Source of the DNA: UKL13-2 sp964417885
GTDB taxonomy: Bacteria > Pseudomonadota > Gammaproteobacteria > Burkholderiales > Usitatibacteraceae
Assembly: GCA_964417885.1 (NCBI GenBank)
Contig: CAYQKN010000004.1
Span: 1 to 64,000 of the forward strand
Length of the DNA: 64,000 bases
Direction: 5' to 3'
Positions 56,239 to 64,000 of this stretch are shown piece after piece. The first letter of the stretch is position 1; each line of letters starts with the position of its first letter. A program made the translations under genes and the position numbers. Below the pieces are notes generated by a model. It made no database searches and had not been told where the DNA came from. It was given only the letters and a program-made list of their open reading frames with translations.

Positions 56239-57522
56239 CTATTTTTCCGCCGGGTGCTCAGGTGGGGGAATGATCCCGCGTTCGAGATAAATGTTGCGCA
56301 AGTGTACCCGGAATCGTTTCTGGTGCAGACCGTAGACCAGGGTGGCCAGCGCGCAGACGATGCCGCAAACGAGATAGGTGTTCGGCGCACCGATCTGCTG
56401 CGCCAGCCAGCCTGCGCCGAGGTGCCCGAGCGGCACCGCGCCGGTGAAGAAGGTCGAATAGACACTGACCACCCGGCCGCGTTTGTCGTCTTCCACCACC
56501 GACTGGATGATGGTGTTGACCGAGGCGGAGGTGCCCATCAGCCCCATGCCGACACAGGCCATGGCCAGCATCGACAGCCAGGTGATTTTGAGCGGCGCAA
56601 GCAGTGAGAAGCTGATTGCCCCGAACGCGGCCAGCGCCGCGGTGGCGACAATCCAGCGCGACAGGCCGCGCACGCCCGGTCGGCTGGCGAGCATGATGGC
56701 GCCCGTCAGCGCGCCGATGCCGACGGCGCTGACAAACAGGCCGTGCAGTTCTGCACCCTTGCCGAAGGTCTCGACCGCTATGGCCGGCATCAGGATGGAG
56801 TACGGATTGATGGTAAAGCTGACCACGCCGACGATCAGTACCAGCGGCAGGATTACCGGGCTGGACAGGGCGATTTTCCAGCCCTCTGCCAGGTCCGCGA
56901 GCAATGAGGGGCCGCCGGGTACCCGCCGGACATCGCGCGGCGAAATGCGCCGCAACTGAAACACCACGGCCAGATACGAGATCGCGTTGAAACCAAAACA
57001 GGCGGCCTCGCCCACGGCGGCAATCAGCATGCCGCCAAGCGCCGGACCCATCAGCCGGGTGGCGTTGATATTGGCGGAATTGAGTGCGATCGCATTGGGC
57101 AGGTCAGCCTTGTCCTCGATCAGTTGGGCGAAAAACGAGTGGCGCGTCGTCACTTCAACCGCACTCAGGATGCCCTGCACAAAGGCGAACGCACCCAGCA
57201 ACGGGACCGTCATGTGACCGAGCCAGGTCAGCGTTGCCAGCGTCGCGGCGTGAAAAAACAGTATCGATTGAACCGCCATCAGCAGCTTGCGCCGGCTGAC
57301 CCGGTCCGACAGCGCGCCGGCAATCGGCGTGACAAACAGGTACGGGATCATGGCGAGGAAGCCGACGGTGCCGGTGGCACCGGTCGAACCCGAAAGGCGA
57401 TAGGTCAGCCACATGATGGCCACCGACTGCATCCACGAACCGATTTGCGATACGGCCTGGCCGGCGTAGTAGCGGCGGAAATTCTGGTGGCGCAGTGCGC
57501 GCAGGGCGTAGGGAAACGGCAT
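56239..57522 (-). CDS. MFS transporter, EntS/MFS_3 type
   Basis: The 427-residue membrane protein has about twelve helices and the MFS_3 pattern: LRHQNFRRYYAGQAVSQIGSWMQSVA at the N-terminus, TPIAGALSDRVSRRKLLMAVQ (MFS loop 2-3 motif) and ATRLMGPALGGMLIAAVGEA. The group includes enterobactin and macrolide exporters. The sequence shows no substrate-specific marker. Palindromic repeat copy 4 lies just upstream of its start. Confidence 0.9.
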   Translation of the reverse strand: MPFPYALRALRHQNFRRYYAGQAVSQIGSWMQSVAIMWLTYRLSGSTGATGTVGFLAMIPYLFVTPIAGALSDRVSRRKLLMAVQSILFFHAATLATLTWLGHMTVPLLGAFAFVQGILSAVEVTTRHSFFAQLIEDKADLPNAIALNSANINATRLMGPALGGMLIAAVGEAACFGFNAISYLAVVFQLRRISPRDVRRVPGGPSLLADLAEGWKIALSSPVILPLVLIVGVVSFTINPYSILMPAIAVETFGKGAELHGLFVSAVGIGALTGAIMLASRPGVRGLSRWIVATAALAAFGAISFSLLAPLKITWLSMLAMACVGMGLMGTSASVNTIIQSVVEDDKRGRVVSVYSTFFTGAVPLGHLGAGWLAQQIGAPNTYLVCGIVCALATLVYGLHQKRFRVHLRNIYLERGIIPPPEHPAEK

Positions 57523-57532
57523 CTAGCAGTGG

Positions 57533-57597
57533 AACCCTAGCACTGGCGCGGCTTCCAGGCAAAAAATGTCCGGGAAGCCGCGCCAGTGCTGGAGTTT
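57533..57597. repeat. REP-like palindromic repeat, copy 4
   Basis: A 65-bp palindrome with arms CTAGCACTGGCGCGGCTTCC and GGAAGCCGCGCCAGTGCTGG. It is the most symmetric of the four copies. It fills the gap between the valS stop and the MFS start, both on the minus strand. Confidence 0.85.
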
Positions 57598-57608
57598 GGC
57601 ATTTCGAT

Positions 57609-60485
57609 CTACTGCAGGCGGGCTAGCTGCGCGATGATCTCGGCCAGTTTGGCCCGCTGTTCCGCCAGGCGTTTCTTCTCCTGCTCAACCACGGCCGCCG
57701 GGGCGCGATCGACAAATCCGGTGCCGCCAAGCTTGGCGTCCAGTTTCGTGATCTCGCCTTCAACGCGCACTTTTTCCTTGTTCAAACGCGCGCGCTCGGC
57801 GTCGACATCGATCTTGATGTCCAGCATCCACTTGCCGGTCGGTGTGACGGCAACAGGTGCGTTGGTCTGCGGCAGAGCGTCGACCAGTTGTGCGTCGGCG
57901 ACCCGGCACAGCGCATTCAGGTACGGCAGTTGCGGCGTGACTTTTGCCGACTCACCCAGCACAAACAACGGCACCCTTTCGGCAGGGGATACGCCCATTT
58001 CGCCGCGAAGATTGCGCACAGCATTGATCGACTCCTTGAGCACGCTGACAAACGCTTCGGCGTCGGCATCGATCTTCTCCGGCTGCGATACCGGATACGG
58101 TGCCAGCATGATCGTGTCGCCGGACTTGCCGGCCAGCGGCGCGACTTTCTGCCACAGTTCTTCGGTGATGAACGGAATGATCGGATGGGCCAGGCGCAGC
58201 ATCGTTTCCAGCACCCGCAGCAGGGTTCGGCGGGTGGCGCGCTGCTGTGCCGGTGTGCCGTTTTGCAACTGCACCTTGGCCAGTTCGACGTACCAGTCGC
58301 AGTATTCGTCCCAGACAAACTGGTAGATCGCGGTGGAGGCATTGTCGAAACGGTACTCCTCGAATGCCAGAGCGACATCGGCTTCGGTACGTTGCAGCCG
58401 GCTGACAATCCAGCGGTCGGCATGGGAGAAATCGTTATAGCCGCCCGGACCGCAGTCGCCGACGCATTCCTCGATGCCGCGGTCGAATGCGGATAGTCCC
58501 TCGATGTTCATCAGCACGAAGCGCGTGGCGTTCCACAGCTTGTTGCAGAAGTTGCGATAGCCCTCGCACCGCGCGAGATCGAAATTCAGCGTCAGCGACA
58601 ACGGCGCCAGCGAGGTGAAGGTGAAGCGCAGCGCGTCGGTGCCGTAAGCCGGAATGCCTTTCGGAAAATTCTTGCGCACATATTTGGCGGCGCGTTCCTG
58701 GTGGGCCGCCAGCATCAGGCCCTTGGTGGATTTTTCCAGCAGGGCGTCAAGCGTGATGCCGTCGATCAGGTCGAGCGGATCGAGGGTGTTGCCCTTCGAC
58801 TTCGACATTTTCTGGCCCTCGGCATCGCGAACCATTGCATTGATATAGACGTGCCGGAACGGTACCTTGTCGGTGAAGTGCAGCGTCATCATGATCATCC
58901 GCGCCACCCAGAAGAAAATGATGTCGTTGCCGGTGACCAGGACTGACGAGGGCAGGAAGGTGTTGAGGTCCGCGCGTTTTTCCGGCCAGCCAAGCGACGA
59001 AAACGGCACCAGCGCTGACGAGAACCAGGTGTCGAGCACGTCGGGGTCGCGCGTGACGGATTTGCCGCCGGCTTTGGCTTTCGCTTCTTCCTCGTTGCGC
59101 GCGACATAAATGTTGCCGGCCTCGTCATACCATGCCGGAATCTGATGTCCCCACCACAGCTGGCGTGAAATACACCAGTCCTGGATGTTGTTCAGCCAGT
59201 GGTTGTAGGTCGCCGACCAGTGATCGGGATAAAACCGGATCTCCCGGTCCGCCACCGCCTTGAGACCGCGCTCGGCCAGGCCTTCCATCTTGACGAACCA
59301 CTGGTCGGTCAGCATCGGCTCGACCACTTCGCCGGTACGCTCGCAGATCGGCACCATGTGGGTGTGCGGAACGGTCTTCACCAGCAGTCCCTGCAGTTCC
59401 AGGTCTGCCAAAACTTTCTTGCGCGCCACGTAGCGATTGAGGCCGCGGTAAGCCGCCGGTGCCTCTCCCGCCATGTTGGCGTCGAAGTCCATGATGACCA
59501 CCAGTGGAATATGGTGTTTGATTGCCGCCTGGTAGTCGTTGAAATCGTGCGCGCCGGTGATCTTGACGCAACCCGAACCGAACGCGGGATCGACAAAGGC
59601 ATCGGCGATGATGGGAATCTTGCGGTCGCACAGCGGCAGGTCGACGTACTTGCCGATCAGATGCTGGTAGCGCTCGTCGTCGGGATGAACACACAGCGCG
59701 CCATCGCCCAGCATCGTTTCAGGCCGCGTGGTGGCAATGGTCATGCCGGCAAGTGTTTCACCGGCCATGCTGCCGCGCCCCGGCTCCGGGCCGTCACTGA
59801 ACGGGTACAGGATGTGCCACATGTTGCCGTTGCGCTCGACCATCTCGACTTCAAGGTCCGACACCGCCGATTTCAACACCGGGTCCCAGTGCACCAGACG
59901 CTTGCCGCGATAGATCAGCCCCTGCTGGTGAAGCTTGACGAACACTTCCACCACGGCGGCCGACATTTTCGCGTCCATGGTGAAGTAGCCGCCAAGATTG
60001 CCTTCGGTGTCGGCGTAGCTCCAGTTGGCCGAATCACCCAGTCGGCGCATCTGCCGCGTGATGATCGAGCCGGATTCCTGTTTCCATTCCCAGACACGCT
60101 TGATGAACGCCTCGCGGCCGAGGTCGTGACGCGATTTGCCTTCGGCCTGCAATTGTCGCTCGACCACGATCTGCGTGGCGATGCCGGCGTGATCCGTACC
60201 CACCACCCAGTTGGTGTTGTCGCCCTTCATGCGGTGATAGCGGATCAGGGTGTCCATCAGCGTCTGCTGGAAGGCATGGCCCATGTGCAAGGTGCCGGTG
60301 ACGTTCGGCGGCGGCAACTGGATGCAGTAGGCGGCCCGGGCGGGATCGTCGCCGGCCTTGAAGTAGCCGGCGGCTTCCCAGCGCGGATACCAGCGGGATT
60401 CGATGGCGACCGGATCGAAGGACTTGGCTAACGTACTCTCCGTGGTGTTCGGCGGGGACTCACTTGTTGCATTGGCTTGATTCAT
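57609..60485 (-). CDS. valS: Valyl-tRNA synthetase
   Basis: The 958-residue class I synthetase has the HIGH-type motif PPPNVTGTLHMGHAFQQ (HMGH at 67-70), the KMSKS motif GQKMSKSKGNTLDP near residue 560, a CP1 editing domain (TTRPETMLGDGALCVHPDD) and a C-terminal coiled coil (AERARLNKEKVRVEGEITKL). It charges tRNA-Val. The adjacent DUF2486-like gene, holC and pepA give the conserved proteobacterial pepA-holC-valS order. Confidence 0.98.
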   Translation of the reverse strand: MNQANATSESPPNTTESTLAKSFDPVAIESRWYPRWEAAGYFKAGDDPARAAYCIQLPPPNVTGTLHMGHAFQQTLMDTLIRYHRMKGDNTNWVVGTDHAGIATQIVVERQLQAEGKSRHDLGREAFIKRVWEWKQESGSIITRQMRRLGDSANWSYADTEGNLGGYFTMDAKMSAAVVEVFVKLHQQGLIYRGKRLVHWDPVLKSAVSDLEVEMVERNGNMWHILYPFSDGPEPGRGSMAGETLAGMTIATTRPETMLGDGALCVHPDDERYQHLIGKYVDLPLCDRKIPIIADAFVDPAFGSGCVKITGAHDFNDYQAAIKHHIPLVVIMDFDANMAGEAPAAYRGLNRYVARKKVLADLELQGLLVKTVPHTHMVPICERTGEVVEPMLTDQWFVKMEGLAERGLKAVADREIRFYPDHWSATYNHWLNNIQDWCISRQLWWGHQIPAWYDEAGNIYVARNEEEAKAKAGGKSVTRDPDVLDTWFSSALVPFSSLGWPEKRADLNTFLPSSVLVTGNDIIFFWVARMIMMTLHFTDKVPFRHVYINAMVRDAEGQKMSKSKGNTLDPLDLIDGITLDALLEKSTKGLMLAAHQERAAKYVRKNFPKGIPAYGTDALRFTFTSLAPLSLTLNFDLARCEGYRNFCNKLWNATRFVLMNIEGLSAFDRGIEECVGDCGPGGYNDFSHADRWIVSRLQRTEADVALAFEEYRFDNASTAIYQFVWDEYCDWYVELAKVQLQNGTPAQQRATRRTLLRVLETMLRLAHPIIPFITEELWQKVAPLAGKSGDTIMLAPYPVSQPEKIDADAEAFVSVLKESINAVRNLRGEMGVSPAERVPLFVLGESAKVTPQLPYLNALCRVADAQLVDALPQTNAPVAVTPTGKWMLDIKIDVDAERARLNKEKVRVEGEITKLDAKLGGTGFVDRAPAAVVEQEKKRLAEQRAKLAEIIAQLARLQ

Positions 60486-60548
60486 GAAGCAATCGATCTG
60501 AGTGAAAATTGACGGGTGGCGCGGATGGACGCGCCGAAGGGGAAACGG

Positions 60549-60950
60549 CTACTCCTGGCGCAGTTTGTCAGCCAGGGATGCGTTGACCGCATCGCCGATT
60601 TCGTTGGCGATTTCCTGCCGCATGTCGGTGATGACATTGGTGATGGCTAGGTTGATCTGGGTTGCCAGCTGAGCGGCGATACGGTCCTCCAGCCGGTTGG
60701 CAAGTTCGCGGTCGAGCTTGCCATACACCCGGGTGAAAATCTCCTGCGACAGCGCATCCACTTCCACTTCGGACAGGCGCTTGAGCACTGCCGAGGTGTC
60801 GACCGGCGCCGGCTCCCAGGACGGCGCGCTGACCAGTTCGGTCAGCACCGGGACATTGCGATCGTCGATCGCGTCCGCCGGGCGCGGCGCGGCGCTGTGA
60901 CGCCCGAGCAAGGCATCGACCTTTCCGGCGAGCTCGCGTTCCTTATCCAT
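60549..60950 (-). CDS. DUF2486-like protein
   Basis: The 133-residue protein reads MDKERELAGKVDALLGRHSA, a linker with NVPVLTELVSAP, then an amphipathic helical tail (LDRELANRLEDRIAAQLATQI). The PVLTELV pattern recalls DUF2486 proteins of Burkholderiales that sit between holC and valS. No function is known. It overlaps the holC end by 8 bp and lies 63 bp upstream of valS. Confidence 0.75.
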   Translation of the reverse strand: MDKERELAGKVDALLGRHSAAPRPADAIDDRNVPVLTELVSAPSWEPAPVDTSAVLKRLSEVEVDALSQEIFTRVYGKLDRELANRLEDRIAAQLATQINLAITNVITDMRQEIANEIGDAVNASLADKLRQE

Positions 60951-61368
60951 TGGCCTTCAGATCCATGTGGGTCACGTCAAATCCGCGCGACTTGTAGAAC
61001 CGTGCACGATCGCGGGCACGCGCGCGGTCATCGTCGTCCGGCAGCACCACCTCGCGCAGCGCGTCGAAACGGCTGAAGAACGGCGGGGGCTCGTCCGACA
61101 GGTTGAGCAGGGCGTCGTGATGCGGCAGGCCGGAATCATCACGGGCGATGACGATCGGCGTTTCGGCAGCAAGGGCATGGCCCGCTTTGACATGGGGGAC
61201 GAACGACAGTTGCGAAAAGGTCCACAGCCGACGGTCGAAATCGTCCGCCAGATGCCCGGCCGGTGCGTAGACAATCAGCTTGCGCCCGTCATCGTAGGCT
61301 TTCTTTGCCAGCTTGCAGGCGAAGCCGAGCTTGTCATCGACGTTGAAGAAAAATTTGATTTCGGTCAC
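60943..61368 (-). CDS. holC: DNA polymerase III chi subunit
   Basis: The 141-residue protein matches HolC: TEIKFFFNVDDKLGFACKLAKKAY, RLWTFSQLSFVPHVKAG, PIVIARDDSGLPHHDALLNLSDEPPPFFSRFD and FYKSRGFDVTHMDL. Chi links the clamp loader to single-strand DNA-binding protein. The start is the GTG at 61368; longer readings run into the pepA-holC gap. It lies between pepA and valS as in most Gram-negatives. Confidence 0.94.
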   Translation of the reverse strand: MTEIKFFFNVDDKLGFACKLAKKAYDDGRKLIVYAPAGHLADDFDRRLWTFSQLSFVPHVKAGHALAAETPIVIARDDSGLPHHDALLNLSDEPPPFFSRFDALREVVLPDDDDRARARDRARFYKSRGFDVTHMDLKANG

Positions 61369-61386
61369 TGCGTCTTTCGGCGGTGG

Positions 61387-61440
61387 TTGGCGCGAGCCTG
61401 CCTGCTCCCGGTAAATTCTGCGGGGCAGGCAAGCTTGCCG
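61387..61440. repeat. Imperfect hairpin between pepA and holC
   Basis: The 76-bp gap carries TGCCTGCTCCC facing GCGGGGCAGGCA and then CTTGCCGCAGG, giving overlapping GC-rich stems. There is no T-tract. It could be a processing hairpin in the pepA-holC mRNA. Confidence 0.3.
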
Positions 61441-61444
61441 CAGG

Positions 61445-62929
61445 TTAGATTCCTGCCCGCTTGAACAGGAAATGGGCCAGCAGCGGTACCGGCCGGCCGG
61501 TTGCACCCTTGTCGGCGCCAGACTTCCAGGCGGTACCGGCGATATCGAGGTGCGCCCATTTGTAGGACTGGGTGAAACGGCCCAGGAAGCACGCGGCGGT
61601 AATGCTGCCGCCGGCGCGGCTGGCAATGTTCGGAATATCGGCGAAGTTGCTCTTCAGCCCTTCGTCGTACTCCGGCCCCATCGGCAGTTGCCATGCGGCG
61701 TCGTTGGCAACGCGTCCGGCCTCGACCAGTTCGGCCGCCAGCTTGTCGTCATTGGCGAACAGGCCGGTCGTGACATGACCGAGTGCGATCACCATTGCAC
61801 CAGTCAGGGTCGCGGCGTCAACCACGGTGGCGGGTTTGAAGCGCTCGGCGTAGGTCAGCGCGTCACACAGGATCAGGCGGCCTTCGGCGTCAGTATTGAG
61901 AATTTCCACCGTCAGGCCGTTCATCGTCTTGACGATGTCACCGGGACGCGTGGCATTGCCGCCCGGCATGTTTTCACAGGTTGGCACCAGCATCACCACG
62001 TTCAGCGGCAGTTTCAGCATGCCGACCGTCTTCATCACGCCGAGCATCGAGCCGGCGCCCTGCATGTCGTACTTCATCTCGTCCATCTCGGCCGAGGGCT
62101 TGAGTGAAATGCCGCCGGTGTCAAAGGTGATGCCCTTGCCGACCAGCACCACCGGCGCCGCGCCTTTCTTGCCGCCGTTGTGTTCAAGCACGATGAACTT
62201 CGGCGGCTGGTAAGACGCCTTGGAAACGGACAGCAGGGTATTCATTCCCAGCTTTTCCATGTCCTTCTTTTCCAGGATGGTGCATTTGAATTTATATGCC
62301 TTGGCCAGGTCCTTTGCGGTGCTGGCAAGATAGGTCGGCGTGGCGATATTCGGCGGCAGGTTGCCCAGGTCTTTGGTCAGGGACATGCCTTCGCCGATGG
62401 CTTCGCCGCGCCTGATCGACGCTTTGAGGGCTTTTTCGTTGGCTTCACCGTCCAGGTGGAAGGTGACCGCCTTGCCAACATGCTTGTCGTCCGCCTTGCT
62501 CTTCAGGCGGTTGAAGCGATACGCGCCTTCGATGGCGAGGCAGGCGGCCTGTTCAACTTTCCATGCCAGTTCAGCGGCAGAAAAACTGGTCTCCAGCGGC
62601 AGCACGACGTCGGTCGCGCCGGTGGACTTGAGCGACTTGAATGCCGCCGAAACCGCGCTCGCGAAGACTTTGTTGCCGTAATCCTTTTCTGCACCGCAGC
62701 CGACCAGCAACACACGCTGTGCGGCCAGCCCCGGCAGCGACTGCAGCAGCAGCGTGCTGCCCGGCTTGCCGGAAATGTCGCCGGACGCCACGGCTGCGGC
62801 GAGCGCGCCCTTGCTGGCCTTGTCGAGCGCCTGCGCCGATTTGGAGAGCTTCTTCGATTCGAAAATGCCGACGATGACGCAGTCCGTCTTGAGTTTCGAG
62901 AGGTCGCCGCCTTTTATGCTAAATTCCAC
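61445..62929 (-). CDS. pepA: Leucyl aminopeptidase (cytosol aminopeptidase)
   Basis: The 494-residue M17 peptidase has VGKGITFDTGGISLKPSAEM (metal Lys/Asp), KYDMQGAGSMLGVM, the family signature EILNTDAEGRLILCDALTYA and AWQLPMGPEYDE. The N-terminal macro-like domain is GGDLSKLKTDCVIVGIFESKK. It removes N-terminal amino acids, chiefly leucine, and in some bacteria also binds DNA. The start is the GTG at 62929 with GGAG seven bases upstream. It is divergent from lptF across about 150 bp, a conserved arrangement. Confidence 0.97.
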   Translation of the reverse strand: MEFSIKGGDLSKLKTDCVIVGIFESKKLSKSAQALDKASKGALAAAVASGDISGKPGSTLLLQSLPGLAAQRVLLVGCGAEKDYGNKVFASAVSAAFKSLKSTGATDVVLPLETSFSAAELAWKVEQAACLAIEGAYRFNRLKSKADDKHVGKAVTFHLDGEANEKALKASIRRGEAIGEGMSLTKDLGNLPPNIATPTYLASTAKDLAKAYKFKCTILEKKDMEKLGMNTLLSVSKASYQPPKFIVLEHNGGKKGAAPVVLVGKGITFDTGGISLKPSAEMDEMKYDMQGAGSMLGVMKTVGMLKLPLNVVMLVPTCENMPGGNATRPGDIVKTMNGLTVEILNTDAEGRLILCDALTYAERFKPATVVDAATLTGAMVIALGHVTTGLFANDDKLAAELVEAGRVANDAAWQLPMGPEYDEGLKSNFADIPNIASRAGGSITAACFLGRFTQSYKWAHLDIAGTAWKSGADKGATGRPVPLLAHFLFKRAGI

Positions 62930-63081
62930 GAGAATTCTCCTTCGGTGTACGAATTGTTGTGTTGACTGACGGGATCGCGACATCCGCGATCGCACAAAGG
63001 TGAAATTATCCCTTTTTTGAGGCGGTGCCGTCAAAAAAGCCTGCATCCATTTCGTCGCATTCGACGACACTGACCGAAGCC

Positions 63082-64000
63082 GTGATCATCTTCCAGCGCA
63101 GCCTGACACGTGAATTTTCCGCAATCGGTGGGGCTGTCATCGGCATTCTGGTCGCCATCACCGTGGTGCAGCAACTGGTCATGCTGCTGCGGCGCGCCAC
63201 CCAGGGTTCAGTCGAGCCGGAGGCGGTGATCGTCCTGCTAGGGTTCAATTTGCTCGGCTATCTGCCGGTTTTGCTGGCCCTGGCGCTGTTCATCGGCGTC
63301 CTGCTGGCGCTGTCCCGCAGCTATCGGGACAGTGAAATGCCGATCTGGTTTTCCTCCGGGCTGTCGATCATCGCCTGGGTGCGGCCGGTGCTGGTTTTTG
63401 GTTTGCCGATCGTTTTCCTGACCGCCCTGCTGAGCTTTGTACTGACGCCCTGGGCGCTGTCGGAAAGTGCGGAATATCTGCGGCTGCTCAAGGGCAAGGA
63501 CGACATATCGCGCCTGTCACCCGGCAGCTTCATCGAGTCGCCCGGATCAAACCAGGTGTTTTTCATTGACAAGACCTCGGACAAGGATTCCGAACTGAAC
63601 ACCATTTTTGCCCAGTACGTCCAGGGTGAGCGCACCGGCGTGGTGGTGGCGGAAAAGGGCTACCAGCAGATTGGTCCCAAGGGTGAAAAATTCCTCGTGC
63701 TGGAACGCGGGCGCCGTTACGAAGGCACCCCCGGCGCGCTGGACTTCCGCATCATCGATTTTGAGCGGCAGAAAATTCGCATCGAAGCCCGCGAAGCCAA
63801 GGCGGAAGAACCCAATTCGCGCCGGCTGTCGACCTGGGGCCTGATCAGCCAGCCGACGCCGGAGCGCATAGCCGAACTGCACTGGCGCCTGGCATTGCCG
63901 ATCGCAGCCCTGATCCTGGCGCTGATGGCGATCCCGCTGGCATTTGTCAATCCGCGGTCAGGCGCATCGTGGAACCTGATCCTGGCCATGCTGGTATTCT
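63082..64000 (+). CDS. lptF: LptF-type LPS export permease (3' end outside window)
   Basis: The frame runs from a GTG at 63082 off the right edge, with about 306 residues present. It reads MIIFQRSLTREFSAIGGAVI and IVLLGFNLLGYLPVLLALALFIG, a YjgP/YjgQ permease with the first helices, a periplasmic beta-jellyroll (SPGSFIESPGSNQVFFIDKT, GVVVAEKGYQQ) and the beginning of the later helices (LHWRLALPIAALILALMAIP). LptF and LptG with LptB extract lipopolysaccharide for transport. Divergence from pepA supports LptF over LptG. The start lacks a strong ribosome site. Confidence 0.93.
   Translation, partial: MIIFQRSLTREFSAIGGAVIGILVAITVVQQLVMLLRRATQGSVEPEAVIVLLGFNLLGYLPVLLALALFIGVLLALSRSYRDSEMPIWFSSGLSIIAWVRPVLVFGLPIVFLTALLSFVLTPWALSESAEYLRLLKGKDDISRLSPGSFIESPGSNQVFFIDKTSDKDSELNTIFAQYVQGERTGVVVAEKGYQQIGPKGEKFLVLERGRRYEGTPGALDFRIIDFERQKIRIEAREAKAEEPNSRRLSTWGLISQPTPERIAELHWRLALPIAALILALMAIPLAFVNPRSGASWNLILAMLVF

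Noticed and set aside
61387..61440. Rho-independent terminator between pepA and holC
   Set aside because: The stem is GC-rich but there is no T-tract and the downstream genes are normally co-transcribed.

Overview
The window looks like the chromosome of a high-GC betaproteobacterium (Burkholderiales/Nitrosomonadales level; the genus cannot be read from the sequence). The reasons are the conserved pepA-holC-valS block with divergent lptF, the aceE-aceF-lpdA operon whose E2 and E3 each carry one lipoyl domain, SoxXA cytochromes, a ChrA/ChrB-type chromate module, a type IVa pilin behind a sigma-54 promoter, and the codon usage. About 58 protein genes are supported. No rRNA, tRNA, CRISPR array, transposase or intact prophage was seen.

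Layout. 1-2.2 kb: an operon of MarR regulator, cytochrome b561 and two YceI proteins, with a MarR-type palindrome at its head. 2.4-10.2 kb: MOSC protein, metallo-hydrolase, globin, D-2-hydroxyacid dehydrogenase, apt, a small secreted Cys/Pro-rich protein, TauE-type permease, amidohydrolase and ATP-grasp enzyme. 10.3-15.3 kb: alaS, NUDIX hydrolase, a PLP enzyme of the cystathionine gamma-synthase family and a GAF protein. 15.3-17.8 kb: a tight operon of VanZ, LOG-type hydrolase, VOC protein, DUF1499 and a small HExxH membrane protein. 18-23.9 kb: the pyruvate dehydrogenase operon.

24.1-34.2 kb is the most interesting part. A one-directional cluster encodes a PP2C phosphatase, a double-FHA protein, a metallo-beta-lactamase-fold protein resembling class II cyclic-nucleotide phosphodiesterases, a GAF-fused secretion/pilus ATPase and a GAF-HD-GYP protein with an unusual insertion. 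It is followed by a sigma-54-dependent pilin gene with a strong terminator and a TMTC-like GT-C/TPR membrane protein that may glycosylate pilin. The cluster appears to join protein phosphorylation, cyclic nucleotides and a pilus/secretion motor.

34.2-43.7 kb is a surface-glycan region, partly AT-richer and probably acquired: two GT2 glycosyltransferases, CDP-glucose synthesis and 4,6-dehydration (rfbF, rfbG), a 3,5-epimerase-like protein, a sugar C-methyltransferase, a sugar aminotransferase, a PglD/NeuD-type N-acyltransferase and a CmcI-type methyltransferase. Together they predict an N-acylated, C-methyl-branched 4-amino-4,6-dideoxy sugar made as a CDP derivative. A convergent flippase-like membrane protein follows.

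43.7-64 kb: a MacAB-type export system, soxA and soxX overlapping an M48 protease gene, moaC, a chromate transporter with a rhodanese-ChrB partner, TusA, an SDR and an enoyl-CoA hydratase, an MFS exporter, valS, a DUF2486-like protein, holC, pepA and the start of lptF.

Four copies of a roughly 65-bp palindromic repeat (core CACTGGCGCGGCTT / AAGCCGCGCCAGTG) lie in gene junctions at 7.6, 17.9, 38.1 and 57.5 kb. They form an uncharacterised REP-like family.
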